DNA of 64,000 bases from Piscinibacter sp. HJYY11 (GCF_016735515.1 NZ_JAERQZ010000001.1:2096746-2160745), one strand, 5' to 3'. Counted from the stretch's first letter, positions 28,592 through 38,204 are shown. Translations and numbers: made by a program. Notes: generated from the sequence alone by a model not told the origin.

Positions 28592-29638
28592 ATGCGCGCC
28601 ATGCCGAAAGCCGCTCCCCGCACCGCCTCGCGCACGCCCGGTGCGCGCCACGTCTCGCTGGTGGCGCTGCCCGATGCGGTGGTGTCCACACTCGCTGGCA
28701 TCTACGACGTGATGAACGCACGCTCGCTGATGGGCACGCCGAGCGACTCGGCACGCGCGCCCTTCCAGGTCGAGATCGTCGGCGAGGCGACCGGCCCGAT
28801 GACGCTCGCAAGCGGGGTGCCGATGCCGGTGCAGCGCGCCATTGCCGACATCGACAGCACCGACATCATCATCGTGCCCTCGGTGCTGCTGCGCGGCAGC
28901 TGGTCCACCGGCCGCTACCCCGCGCTCGTGGCGTGGATCCAGCGCATGCATGCGCGTGGCGCGGTGCTGTGCTCGGCGTGCTCGGGCATCTTTCTTCTCG
29001 CCGAGACCGGCCTCTTCGACGGCAAGGACGCGACGGTGCACTTCGGCTACGCACGCGACTTCGCCGAGACGCACCCGCAGGTCACCATCCATCCCGAGCG
29101 CGTGCTCGTGATCTCAGGCGGGCGCGAAGAGCTGATCAGCTCGGGCGCCTCGACCACTTGGCACGACATGGTGCTGTACCTCGTGGCCCGCTTTGCCGGC
29201 GCGACCGATGCGCAGGAGCTCGCGCGCATGTACGCGCTGCAGTGGCACCAGGACGGCCTCACGCCCTACATCACCTTCGAGGGCAAGAGCGACCACGGCG
29301 ACGCCGAGATCGAGGCCGCGCAGCGCTGGCTTTCGCAGCACTTCTCGGTGGCCAACCCGGTGGAAGAGATGATCAAGCGCTCGAAGCTGGCCGAGCGCAC
29401 CTTCAAGCGCCGCTTCACCACCGCCACCGGCGTGGCCCCCATCGCCTACGTGCAACGCCTGCGCATCGAAGACGCCAAGCGGCGGCTCGAGCGCACCGAC
29501 GCCTCGGTCGACGAGATCAGCTGGCGCGTGGGCTACGAAGACGCCGCCTTCTTTCGCCGGCTCTTCAAGCGCACCACCGGCATGGCGCCGGGGGCGTACC
29601 GCAAGCGCTTCCGCATTCCGGAGTTCGCGCGTCCCTGA
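28592..29638 (+). CDS. GlxA-type AraC-family regulator (DJ-1/PfpI-like sensor domain)
   Basis: The 348-residue product combines an N-terminal DJ-1/glutaminase-like domain (VSLVALPDAVVSTLAGIYDV, with the Cys-containing nucleophile-elbow segment AVLCSACSGIFLLAETGLFD) with a C-terminal AraC helix-turn-helix (ERTFKRRFTTATGVAPIAYV, VDEISWRVGYEDAAFFRRLF). This layout is typical of GlxA/ArgR-type activators of amine and quaternary-ammonium catabolism. A second ATG at 28601 is possible. It is divergent from the haloperoxidase/methyltransferase pair. The shared 150-base gap includes a GCCGC-TTTTG-GCGGC dyad (28507-28521). Confidence 0.88.
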   Translation: MRAMPKAAPRTASRTPGARHVSLVALPDAVVSTLAGIYDVMNARSLMGTPSDSARAPFQVEIVGEATGPMTLASGVPMPVQRAIADIDSTDIIIVPSVLLRGSWSTGRYPALVAWIQRMHARGAVLCSACSGIFLLAETGLFDGKDATVHFGYARDFAETHPQVTIHPERVLVISGGREELISSGASTTWHDMVLYLVARFAGATDAQELARMYALQWHQDGLTPYITFEGKSDHGDAEIEAAQRWLSQHFSVANPVEEMIKRSKLAERTFKRRFTTATGVAPIAYVQRLRIEDAKRRLERTDASVDEISWRVGYEDAAFFRRLFKRTTGMAPGAYRKRFRIPEFARP

Positions 29639-29657
29639 GAGCCCCTAGACTGGCGCC

Positions 29658-30539
29658 ATGCCTGACGCCCCTGCCCCGTCGCCCGCGCGCACACTGGACC
29701 TGGCTGCCATCGGCCTGGACGCGCGCGAACGCGCCGTGCTGGTGTCGATGACGCGCCTGCTCGATGGCCAGGCCGGGCTGCGCCTGCGCTGGGTCGACGA
29801 TGCCCAGGCCTGCACCACGCTCTTCGTGCCGCACGACTGGACGCAGTACATCCCGCCACCACGCGTGCTGGTGCGGCTGGTGCCGCGCGGCACCCGGCCG
29901 GCCGAGTCGCCCCGCGGCCTGGCGCTGGCCTTGCCCATCCGCGTGAGCGACATGAACGAGGTGCTGGCCGCCGCGACCGCCTTGCACGAGCTGGCCCTCA
30001 GTGCCGTGCAGCGCGAGCACACGCGCATGGCCCTGAACGCGCTGCGCGACCTGCTGGTCGGGGCGCTGCTCGCCGGCGAACGACGCCGCACCCTCGTTGG
30101 CCTCGGCGGTGGGCAAAGCATGGTGATCGACTTCCGCTCCGGCGAGATCACGAGCTCGCTGTCGCAGGCCGAGCTGATGTTGAGCCCGCTGCAGCTCGCC
30201 GAGCCGCAGCGTGCGCCCGACACATTTCCGTGGCTGGGCACGACCCACACGCTGCGCCTGTCGACCTTGCTGTGGACGCTGACGCACGCACTCATCGACC
30301 AGGGCGTCTCGCCGCGCACCATCAACGGCCGCTACCAGCTCGTCTCTGCGCCGGAGCCGGCGGCCCTCACCCGCCCGAGCGCACCGCGGCTGGTGGCCGC
30401 GTGGACGCAGCGCGCGATGGGCGTCGGCGAGGCCGCCGTGGCGGGTGGCCTGTCGGCCTTCGAGATCCTCTGGTTCCTGAGCACGGCGCTGGCGCTGGGC
30501 ATCGCGGTGCCGGCGGCCGAGCCTGCCGCGGGGAACTGA
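29658..30539 (+). CDS. Conserved-looking protein of unknown function (293 residues)
   Basis: I do not recognise this family. The soluble N-terminal part is rich in Ala, Leu and Arg (GLDARERAVLVSMTRLLDG). A central region (HELALSAVQREHTRMALNAL) looks helical, and the C-terminal tail ends in a hydrophobic helix (ILWFLSTALALGIAVPAA) that could anchor the protein. There is no signal peptide. TAGACT lies 6 bases before the ATG, so the message may have a very short leader or none. It sits between a GlxA-type regulator and a large metallopeptidase and is followed by a perfect hairpin. Confidence 0.72.
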   Translation: MPDAPAPSPARTLDLAAIGLDARERAVLVSMTRLLDGQAGLRLRWVDDAQACTTLFVPHDWTQYIPPPRVLVRLVPRGTRPAESPRGLALALPIRVSDMNEVLAAATALHELALSAVQREHTRMALNALRDLLVGALLAGERRRTLVGLGGGQSMVIDFRSGEITSSLSQAELMLSPLQLAEPQRAPDTFPWLGTTHTLRLSTLLWTLTHALIDQGVSPRTINGRYQLVSAPEPAALTRPSAPRLVAAWTQRAMGVGEAAVAGGLSAFEILWFLSTALALGIAVPAAEPAAGN

Positions 30540-30555
30540 GGCCGGAAACCCGGCC
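30540..30555. terminator. Hairpin directly after the 293-residue gene
   Basis: GGCCGG-AAAC-CCGGCC starts immediately after the TGA stop. The stem is perfect, with a 4-base loop. It is followed by GTGTCTTCCTC and not a clear U-tract, so it may be a weak intrinsic terminator or an RNA-stabilising 3' structure. Confidence 0.45.
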
Positions 30556-30606
30556 GTGTCTTCCTCTGTGTTGAGGAGAGGCACCCCCCACACATCGTCT
30601 TCGAGT

Positions 30607-30660
30607 TAGGGGAGAGGCCAAACCTTAGGGGGCGGCACGCACCGCATCGGTTCCTAGACT
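30607..30660 (+). promoter_or_regulatory. Candidate promoter with two TTAGGGG boxes
   Basis: Two TTAGGGG direct repeats (30607-30613 and 30626-30632) lie 19 bases apart upstream of a TAGACT -10-like hexamer (30655-30660). A matching box in the opposite orientation (CCCCTAA, 2728-2734) precedes the small membrane gene at 2663. This pattern suggests an activator site near -40, although the regulator is unknown. Confidence 0.35.
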
Positions 30661-30668
30661 GAATTCGA

Positions 30669-30691
30669 GCCGGCACACGCCTTGTGCCGGC
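30669..30691 (+). promoter_or_regulatory. Perfect 9-bp stem-loop in the metallopeptidase leader
   Basis: GCCGGCACA-CGCCT-TGTGCCGGC forms a 9-base-pair stem with a 5-base loop, ending 9 bases before the GGAGG ribosome site (30701-30705) and 18 before the ATG. It could regulate translation, protect the 5' end, or be a dimeric operator just downstream of the transcription start. Confidence 0.5.
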
Positions 30692-30709
30692 AGGTTCAGT
30701 GGAGGTCCC

Positions 30710-33607
30710 ATGACACAAGAGTTCAATGCCGCCGCGAAGGCGATGGTCACCCGCGATGCACACGGCACGGTGCGCGACGTGCAGCACGTCGACGAGGTGT
30801 TCATCAGCGCCGCCGGCAGCCCCTTGCTCGCCGCGCACGAGTACCTGCTGCGCCACGGCGCGCTGCTGGGCGTGGGCGCCGCCGAGCTGGCGAACTTCAG
30901 CCTGGCGCCCGAGGCCGAGCCGCGCGCGCTCGGCGTGGAGCTGCGCTACAGCGAGGAGAAGCCGCAGTTCGACATGACCACCGTGGTCTTCGACCAGACG
31001 CTCTTCGGCCTGCCAATCTGGCAAGCCGGCGTGTCGGTGCACCTGCAGCGCGACCCCTTCGTCGTGGTCGCCGCGCAGTCGAAGCGGCACACGCAAGTCG
31101 ACGCCGACATGCCGAGCGCCGACGCGCTCAAGAGCGCCGCCAGGCTCGACAAGAAGCGCCTCACCAAGGAGCTGGGCATCGACCACGACAAGGCCTGCGA
31201 TGCGAGCTCGTTCAAGGTGCTGCGCCAGCGCCTGATGGTCTACCGCTACGACCCGGCCGAGCGGCTCGCACGCGACCACCACGCCCCCGCGCACACCGCG
31301 GCACAGACCGCGCAGCCCTCCTCGCCGAAGCGCCACCTGCATCCCACCCTGCCGCTGCCTCCAGTGAACGAGCGCGTGCGCGCCGGCCGCCACCAGGTGG
31401 TGGTCGAGCTCACCTTCTCGGTCACGTGGAACGGCATCGCCGACCTCGCCTGGGTGGCGCTGCTCGACGTCGACACGCTTTCGGTGCTCTACCTGCGCGC
31501 CTTCATCGACGACGTGAACGGCCTGGTGTTCGAAGCCGATCCCATCACGCTGAACGGGGGCCCGCTGCCCAGCGCCACCACCGCACAGCTCAACCCGCTG
31601 CGCTCGACCGTGCAGCTGCCCGAGCTGGTGCCAGCGGCCGGCGTGGTCTCGCTCACCGGCCCGCACGTCGCGGTGCAGGACCTCGAGGCGCTGGCCGCCG
31701 CACCGCCCACACGCCCCGCCGGCTCGCCTTTCAGCTACGACGCCCGCACCAACCACTTCGCGGCCGTCAATGCCTACTACCACTGCGACCGCTTCTTCCA
31801 CCTGGTGCGCGACCTCGGCTTCGACCTGCCCACCTACTTCACCGGCACGCCCTTCCCTTCGCCGGTCGACCACCGCGGCAACATCTGGGGAAGCACCAAC
31901 ACGATCAACGCCTACTGCGCCGGCAACGGCAGCTACGGCATCCTGCGCACCGCCTTCATGCTGGCCGACCTGGGCGACGTGGCCAACCCCCTCGGCCTGG
32001 CCTGCGACTGGCGCGTGGTGCTGCACGAGCTCGGTGGCCACGGCATCCTCTACAACCATGTGAACTCGCCGAACTTCGGCTTCGCGCACAGCGCGGGCGA
32101 CAGCTTCGCCGCGGTGCTCAACGACCCGGCCTCGCAGGCGCCCGACCGCTTCGAGACCTTCCCCTGGGTCTACAGCGTGATCGACCGCCGGCACGACCGC
32201 GACGTGACGGCCGGCTGGGCCTGGGGCGGCATGTTCGACGTGGGCGGCTACCCGTCGGAAGAGATCCTCTGCACCACCCACTTCCGCCTCTACCGCTCGG
32301 TGGGCGGTGACGGTGCCGAGCTGAAGCAGCGCGAATACGCCGCGCGCTACGTCGCCTACCTGATGCTGCGCACCATCGGCTCGCTGACGCAGGCCACCAA
32401 CCCGTCCGACGCCGAAGCCTATGCCACCACCATGATCGCGGCCGAGCGTGGGAACTGGACGAGCGAAGACATGGTGGGCGGCGTCTACGGCAAGGTGGTG
32501 CGCTGGGCCTTCGAGAAGCAGGGCGCCTACCAGCCACCGGGTGCCCCGCAGGACGTGGTGACCGAAGGCGCGCCGCCCGACGTCGACCTCTACATCGACG
32601 ACGGTCGCCACGGCGAGTACCAGTTCCAGGAGCACTTCTGGGAAACGCGCGACATCTGGAACCGGCACGAGCCCGATGGCGAGACCCGCCACCAGACTCC
32701 CATCGTCTGCCGCAGGAACCACGCGTATGTGCGCGTGAAGAACCGCGGCACGAAGGCGTCGAAAGGTGGTCGTGTGCACGGCTGGCATGCCCGCCCCGGC
32801 GCGGGCCTGGTGTGGCCCGACGACTTCGAGCCGATGACGACCGCTTCCCTCGGCCTGCCGCCGCTCAAGCCGGGCGACGAGGTGGTGGTGGGCCCGTTCG
32901 AATGGACGCCGATCCACCCCGGCCATGAAGTGATGTTCATGAGCGTCACCGCGCCGCAGGACCGGGCCAACAACGACCGCCTCACCGGCCTGCCCGCCGC
33001 CAAGGGTCCGACGCCGGCGTGGCGCCTGGTGCCCACCGACAACAACATCGCGATGCGCGCGCTGATCCCGGTGCCGGGCGGCGGTGGGCGCTGTGCGCTC
33101 GAGGCGGCGTTCTGCAATCGCAGGTTCTGGGCACACAACCCGTTCGCGAAAGCCGCGCGCATGGAGATCCGCGCGGTGCTGCCGCCGCTGCTCGCATCGC
33201 GCGGCTGGACGATGCACTTCCACAACCCCGGCGGCAGCCACTTCACGCTCGGGCCGCGCGACGAACGCGAGATCCGCCCGGTGCTCGTGAGCGGGCGCGA
33301 CTTCAGCCCCGGCGAGCTGGCCGACGAAGGCCCGGCCACGATCACCGTGCTCGTGCTCGCCAACGGGATCGTCGTCGGCGGCATGAGCTACCGGCTCGAC
33401 CCCGAGCTCGACGCCCCGGCCCGCGAACGGCCGGTGCCGAAGGACTGCCGGCCGCAGCCCGAGCCCTGCCAGGACGACAAGCCACGCTGCGACGATGACA
33501 AGCGGCCCTGCGACGACGCCAAACCCTGCGAGCCGCCGAAGCCGCAACGCCACTGCTGCGAGCCGTGCATCGATGACCGCTGCTGCCCGCCGCCGGCCCG
33601 CTGCTGA
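30710..33607 (+). CDS. Large putative metallopeptidase with Cys-rich C-terminal tail
   Basis: The 965-residue product has an N-terminal region like the propeptide domains of thermolysin/fungalysin enzymes (FDQTLFGLPIWQAGVSVHLQ, about residues 95-120). The probable catalytic region contains HELGGH (residues 439-444) followed by NFGFAHSAGDSFAAVLND. The His-Glu-to-His spacing is one residue longer than HExxH. Later domains look beta-rich (GDEVVVGPFEWTPIHPGHEV). The last 53 residues contain 11 cysteines amid Pro, Asp and Lys. There is no signal peptide or membrane helix, so localisation is unclear. GGAGG precedes ATG 30710. Peptidase activity is inferred. Confidence 0.8.
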   Translation: MTQEFNAAAKAMVTRDAHGTVRDVQHVDEVFISAAGSPLLAAHEYLLRHGALLGVGAAELANFSLAPEAEPRALGVELRYSEEKPQFDMTTVVFDQTLFGLPIWQAGVSVHLQRDPFVVVAAQSKRHTQVDADMPSADALKSAARLDKKRLTKELGIDHDKACDASSFKVLRQRLMVYRYDPAERLARDHHAPAHTAAQTAQPSSPKRHLHPTLPLPPVNERVRAGRHQVVVELTFSVTWNGIADLAWVALLDVDTLSVLYLRAFIDDVNGLVFEADPITLNGGPLPSATTAQLNPLRSTVQLPELVPAAGVVSLTGPHVAVQDLEALAAAPPTRPAGSPFSYDARTNHFAAVNAYYHCDRFFHLVRDLGFDLPTYFTGTPFPSPVDHRGNIWGSTNTINAYCAGNGSYGILRTAFMLADLGDVANPLGLACDWRVVLHELGGHGILYNHVNSPNFGFAHSAGDSFAAVLNDPASQAPDRFETFPWVYSVIDRRHDRDVTAGWAWGGMFDVGGYPSEEILCTTHFRLYRSVGGDGAELKQREYAARYVAYLMLRTIGSLTQATNPSDAEAYATTMIAAERGNWTSEDMVGGVYGKVVRWAFEKQGAYQPPGAPQDVVTEGAPPDVDLYIDDGRHGEYQFQEHFWETRDIWNRHEPDGETRHQTPIVCRRNHAYVRVKNRGTKASKGGRVHGWHARPGAGLVWPDDFEPMTTASLGLPPLKPGDEVVVGPFEWTPIHPGHEVMFMSVTAPQDRANNDRLTGLPAAKGPTPAWRLVPTDNNIAMRALIPVPGGGGRCALEAAFCNRRFWAHNPFAKAARMEIRAVLPPLLASRGWTMHFHNPGGSHFTLGPRDEREIRPVLVSGRDFSPGELADEGPATITVLVLANGIVVGGMSYRLDPELDAPARERPVPKDCRPQPEPCQDDKPRCDDDKRPCDDAKPCEPPKPQRHCCEPCIDDRCCPPPARC

Positions 33608-33692
33608 AGAAAGTGGTGACGGCGGCAAGGTCCTGTGCATGCCAAGGGGCTTCCCGTATTCTTCGGCCCTCGCACCACACGACCTCGCCGCC

Positions 33693-34049
33693 ATGTCCTA
33701 CATGCTCCTCATCCATGAACCGATCGGCCAGCGCGCGGAGCGCGGCGAAGCCGAAGGCCGCGTCGCCTATGACCGCATGTTGAAGTGGGGCGCTTCGCTC
33801 CGGGAGCGCGGCGTGCTGGTGGCCAGCGAGTCGCTGAAGTCGCAGGACGAAAGCGCCGCGCGCCTGCAGGTGCGCAACGGCCGGGCCTCGGTGCTCGACG
33901 GCCCCTTCGCCGAGGCGAAGGAAATGATCGGCGGCTTCTTCCTGCTGAACTGCAAGACGCGCGAGGAGGCGCTCGCCATCGCCCGCACCTGCCCGGCGGC
34001 CGAATGGGCGACGGTGGAAGTGCGCGGCATCGCCCCCTGCTACGAGTGA
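33693..34049 (+). CDS. YCII/DGPF-domain protein
   Basis: The 118-residue product has a dimeric ferredoxin-like YCII fold with the diagnostic DGPFAEAKEMIGGFFLL segment. Such proteins are small cytoplasmic proteins of unclear enzymatic role, and they commonly sit beside ECF42 sigma factors. The open frame extends upstream into the metallopeptidase tail region. ATG 33693 (MSYMLLIHEPIGQRAERGE) matches family starts. A second DGPF protein and the sigma factor gene follow on the same strand. The predicted ECF42 promoter lies after this gene, so it may be transcribed separately. Confidence 0.87.
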   Translation: MSYMLLIHEPIGQRAERGEAEGRVAYDRMLKWGASLRERGVLVASESLKSQDESAARLQVRNGRASVLDGPFAEAKEMIGGFFLLNCKTREEALAIARTCPAAEWATVEVRGIAPCYE

Positions 34050-34084
34050 GGTCAGGCCTCAGGGTTTGCACTTAGCAGACCCCA

Positions 34085-34111
34085 TGTCGAAATCGCCCCG
34101 GCTGCTTCGTC
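34085..34111 (+). promoter_or_regulatory. Probable ECF42-type promoter
   Basis: TGTCGA (34085-34090) and CGTC (34108-34111) are separated by 17 bases. The promoter motif described for ECF42 sigma factors, which I recall from Streptomyces work, is TGTCGA at -35 and CG(A/T)C at -10. It lies 57 bases before a DGPF gene at the head of a run ending in the ECF42-like sigma gene, which fits autoregulation. Confidence 0.68.
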
Positions 34112-34167
34112 GTGGGAATGAGAGCCGATGAACAAGGCTCCATCCCCGCCACGACAGGAGAGCCGAC

Positions 34168-34599
34168 ATGCGTTTCATGATCCTCATCAAGGCCACGCCC
34201 GCCTCCGAAGCCGGCGTGGTGCCCGACGACGCCCTGATGGCCGCGCTGGCCGACTTCCACGAGCAACTGGCCCGCGAAGGCGTGCTGCTCGATTCGAACC
34301 CGTTGCACCCGAGCGCCATGGGATGGCGCGTCCACCATGACCGCCAGGGCGGCCGCCGCATCGTCGACGGTCCGTTTGCCGAGACCAAGGAACTCATCAG
34401 CGGCTACACGCTGATCCAGGTGCGTTCGCGGGAGGAGGCACTGGAGTGGTCGCGCCGCTTCCCTGCGCTTTCCCCGGGCCACGACTGTCACATCGAGCTG
34501 CGGCAGGTCTTCGAGCTGGGTGACTTCGCCGGCGGCGAGGCCGTCGACCGATTCAAGGCGCTGGAAGCCGCCACCCTCACCCGGGGAGCCGCAGCATGA
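34168..34599 (+). CDS. YCII/DGPF-domain protein
   Basis: The 143-residue product is a second YCII-fold protein with IVDGPFAETKELISGYTLI and a longer C-terminal tail (FELGDFAGGEAVDRFKAL). ATG 34168 follows an AGGAGA ribosome site. It is the first gene after the predicted ECF42 promoter, and its stop overlaps the START-like gene by four bases (ATGA). DGPF proteins are the hallmark targets or partners of ECF42 sigma factors, and their biochemical role remains undefined. Confidence 0.9.
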   Translation: MRFMILIKATPASEAGVVPDDALMAALADFHEQLAREGVLLDSNPLHPSAMGWRVHHDRQGGRRIVDGPFAETKELISGYTLIQVRSREEALEWSRRFPALSPGHDCHIELRQVFELGDFAGGEAVDRFKALEAATLTRGAAA

Positions 34600-35135
34600 T
34601 CAAGATCCTCATCACCGTGGCCGTCGTGCTCGTGCTCGCCGTGGGCGCCCTGCTCGCCGTGGCCGCCACCAAGCCCGACACCTTCCGCTTCGAGCGCTCG
34701 ATCACCATCAACGCCGGCCCCGACAAGATCCACCCGCTGATCAACGACATGCAGCGCTTCAACACCTGGAACCCCTACAACAAGAAGGACCCGGCGATGA
34801 AGACCACCTACCGCGGCCCGCAGTCCGGACCGGGTGCGGCCTACGACTTCGACGGCAACGGCGAGGTGGGCAAGGGCACGATTTCGATCATCGAGCCCTC
34901 GGGCCCGAGCACGGTCTCGATGCGTCTGGACATGAAGGCGCCGATGGAGGCCAGCAACCTCATCGACTTCACGCTGCGCCCGACCGGCAACGCCACCCAG
35001 GTGACCTGGGCCATGCACGGCCCTACGCCCTTCATCGCCAAGGTGATGCACACGCTCATCGACATGGACAAGATGCTCGGCAAGGACTTCGACGCCGGCC
35101 TGGCGGACCTGAAAGCCCTCGCCGAGCGCACCTGA
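34596..35135 (+). CDS. Membrane-anchored START/SRPBCC-fold protein
   Basis: The 179-residue product begins with one hydrophobic helix (MIKILITVAVVLVLAVGALL), likely a membrane anchor. A polyketide-cyclase-like SRPBCC domain follows, with FERSITINAGPDKIHPLIN, the classic FNTWNPYNKKDPAM segment and a C-terminal helix. These cavities bind hydrophobic ligands. The start overlaps the DGPF gene and the protein is probably part of the ECF42-controlled operon. The ligand is unknown. Confidence 0.84.
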   Translation: MIKILITVAVVLVLAVGALLAVAATKPDTFRFERSITINAGPDKIHPLINDMQRFNTWNPYNKKDPAMKTTYRGPQSGPGAAYDFDGNGEVGKGTISIIEPSGPSTVSMRLDMKAPMEASNLIDFTLRPTGNATQVTWAMHGPTPFIAKVMHTLIDMDKMLGKDFDAGLADLKALAERT

Positions 35136-35173
35136 TCCGACTCTCTCACCCCCACACCCACTGGAGCACCGCC

Positions 35174-35584
35174 ATGACCAACCAACAGATCTTCGTCAAC
35201 CTGCCCGTCAAGGACCTGCCGCGCTCGCGCGCCTTCTTCGAAGCCCTGGGCTACCACTTCAACCCCGAGTTCAGCAACAACGAGGGCGCCTGCTGCGTGA
35301 TCAGCGAGCACATCTACGCGATGCTGCTCACCGAGCCCTTCTTCAAGAGCTTCACCAAGAAGCCGATCGCCGATGCGAAGCAGACGACCGAGGTGCTGAT
35401 CTGCCTGTCGTGCGAGAGCCGCGCGCAGGTCGACGAGCTCGTGGCCAAGGCCGTCGCCGCCGGCGGCACCGCCCCCAACGCCAAGCAGGACCATGGCTTC
35501 ATGTACTCGCATGGCTTCGAAGACCTCGACGGCCACGTGTGGGAGCTCGTGTACATGGTGCCCGGCGCCACGCCGAACGCGTGA
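35174..35584 (+). CDS. VOC-family (glyoxalase-like) protein
   Basis: The 136-residue product is a single vicinal-oxygen-chelate unit starting MTNQQIFVNLPVKDLPRSRA and ending DLDGHVWELVYM, the usual metal-site region. Family members include glyoxalases, dioxygenases and antibiotic-binding proteins. This short extradiol-like type is of unknown substrate. A GGAGCACCGCC ribosome region precedes ATG 35174. It lies between the START-like gene and the sigma factor gene, so it is likely co-expressed. Confidence 0.87.
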   Translation: MTNQQIFVNLPVKDLPRSRAFFEALGYHFNPEFSNNEGACCVISEHIYAMLLTEPFFKSFTKKPIADAKQTTEVLICLSCESRAQVDELVAKAVAAGGTAPNAKQDHGFMYSHGFEDLDGHVWELVYMVPGATPNA

Positions 35585-35605
35585 TGCTTCGTGCAACACT
35601 GCGCC

Positions 35606-36883
<1,278 letters not shown>

Positions 36884-38098
36884 TCAACTGCGCACCGAAG
36901 TCCGCCAGCCCACGAACCCCGCCGACGCGAGCACCAGCGACGCGATCAGGAACGCGAGCCCCGGCAGGTGCACCCAGGCCGCGTCACCCACCGACACCGA
37001 GTACACCCAGCCGAAGAAGAGCGGCGACAGCACGCCCGCGATGCTGGCGACGCTGTTGTTGGCCCCTTGCAACTGGCCCTGCTCCGACTCCGACACCCGG
37101 CGTGTCATCAGCGACTGCAGCGTGGGCATGGCCAGGCCCCACAGGCCGTTGGGCAGCATGGCTGCGACGAAGAGCCAGCCCGTGGGCGCGAGGCCCATGC
37201 AGGCGATGCCGATGGCGCCGAAGCTGAGGCCCAGCACCATCGTGGGCCCGTCGCCCAGCCGCTTGACCACCGGGCCGACGATCACGCCCTGCATCAGCAT
37301 GTCGAGGATGCCCACGAACGCGAGCAGCCCGCCGACTTGCGCAGCGCCCCAGCCGTAGCGGTAGCCCGCGTAGAGCACGAACACCGCCGAGAAGAGGTGG
37401 TGCGCGAAGTGCAGCAGGAAGTTCACGCCCGCGAGGCCGGTGAGTTCCGGGTGGGAGCGCAGCAGCGTGAGCGCACCGAAGGGGTTGGCGCGCTTCCAGC
37501 TGAAGGCCATGCGCTTCTCGGGCGGCAGCGATTCGGGCAGCACGAAGAGCCCGTAGAGAAAGGTGATCGCGCCCAGCGCCGCCGCCGCCCAGAAGGGCGC
37601 ACGCGGCGACCATTCGCCGAGCAGGCCGCCCAGCAGCGGCCCCGCGACGAAGCCGCCGCTGAACGCCGCGCCCACGAGCCCGTAGACCCGCGCGCGTTTC
37701 TCGGGCGGCGTGATGTCGGCGAGGTAGGCAAACGCGGTGGTGAAGCTCGAGGTCGTGATGCCGGCGATCAGCCGCCCGACCGCCAGCCACCACAGGTTGG
37801 GTGCGAGCGCCATCAGCACGTAGTCGGCCGCCAGGCCGATCGACGACAGCAGCAGCACCGGCCGGCGGCCGTAGCGGTCGGACAGCGAGCCGATGATGGG
37901 CGAGGCCACGAACTGCATCAGCGCCCACAGCGCGATGAAGAGACCGTTGAGCACACCGGCCTGCGCGTTGGAGCCGGCGAACTGCTCGATGAGCTTGGGC
38001 AGCACCGGGATGATGATGCCGAGCGCCACGATGTCGAGCGCCGCGGTGACGAGGATGAAGCCGACCGCGGCCTGGCGGTGGAAGAGGTTGGCGAACAT
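36884..38098 (-). CDS. TetA-like MFS drug exporter
   Basis: The 404-residue product has twelve predicted membrane helices and the MFS motif A GSLSDRYGRRPVLL, with the TetA-like N-terminus VTAALDIVALGIIIPVLPKL. It probably exports tetracycline-like or other amphipathic compounds using the proton gradient. Resistance is not shown by sequence alone. The start at 38098 is preferred over the upstream ATG 38125. It ends back-to-back with the sigma gene (TGATCA), and is divergent from a short-chain dehydrogenase gene. Confidence 0.88.
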   Translation of the reverse strand: MFANLFHRQAAVGFILVTAALDIVALGIIIPVLPKLIEQFAGSNAQAGVLNGLFIALWALMQFVASPIIGSLSDRYGRRPVLLLSSIGLAADYVLMALAPNLWWLAVGRLIAGITTSSFTTAFAYLADITPPEKRARVYGLVGAAFSGGFVAGPLLGGLLGEWSPRAPFWAAAALGAITFLYGLFVLPESLPPEKRMAFSWKRANPFGALTLLRSHPELTGLAGVNFLLHFAHHLFSAVFVLYAGYRYGWGAAQVGGLLAFVGILDMLMQGVIVGPVVKRLGDGPTMVLGLSFGAIGIACMGLAPTGWLFVAAMLPNGLWGLAMPTLQSLMTRRVSESEQGQLQGANNSVASIAGVLSPLFFGWVYSVSVGDAAWVHLPGLAFLIASLVLASAGFVGWRTSVRS

Positions 38099-38204
38099 GG
38101 GCGGCGAGCATGCCACGCCATTCATGGTCCATGTCAGTCAATGTCAGCACCTCGGAACGGACCTTGCCGCGAAGGGGCATCCATTCACTGCCAAGGAGAT
38201 GCCC

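Noticed and set aside
30332..33694. Antisense open frame of 1,120 codons across the metallopeptidase
   Set aside because: Codon-bias shadow in GC-rich DNA; the translation is rich in Ala, Arg, His and Val with no recognisable domain, while the sense frame encodes a protein with clear motifs.
36884..38098. Proven tetracycline resistance gene
   Set aside because: Motifs place it near TetA, but MFS exporters with the same signatures transport many compounds and no resistance context (TetR, mobile element) is visible.
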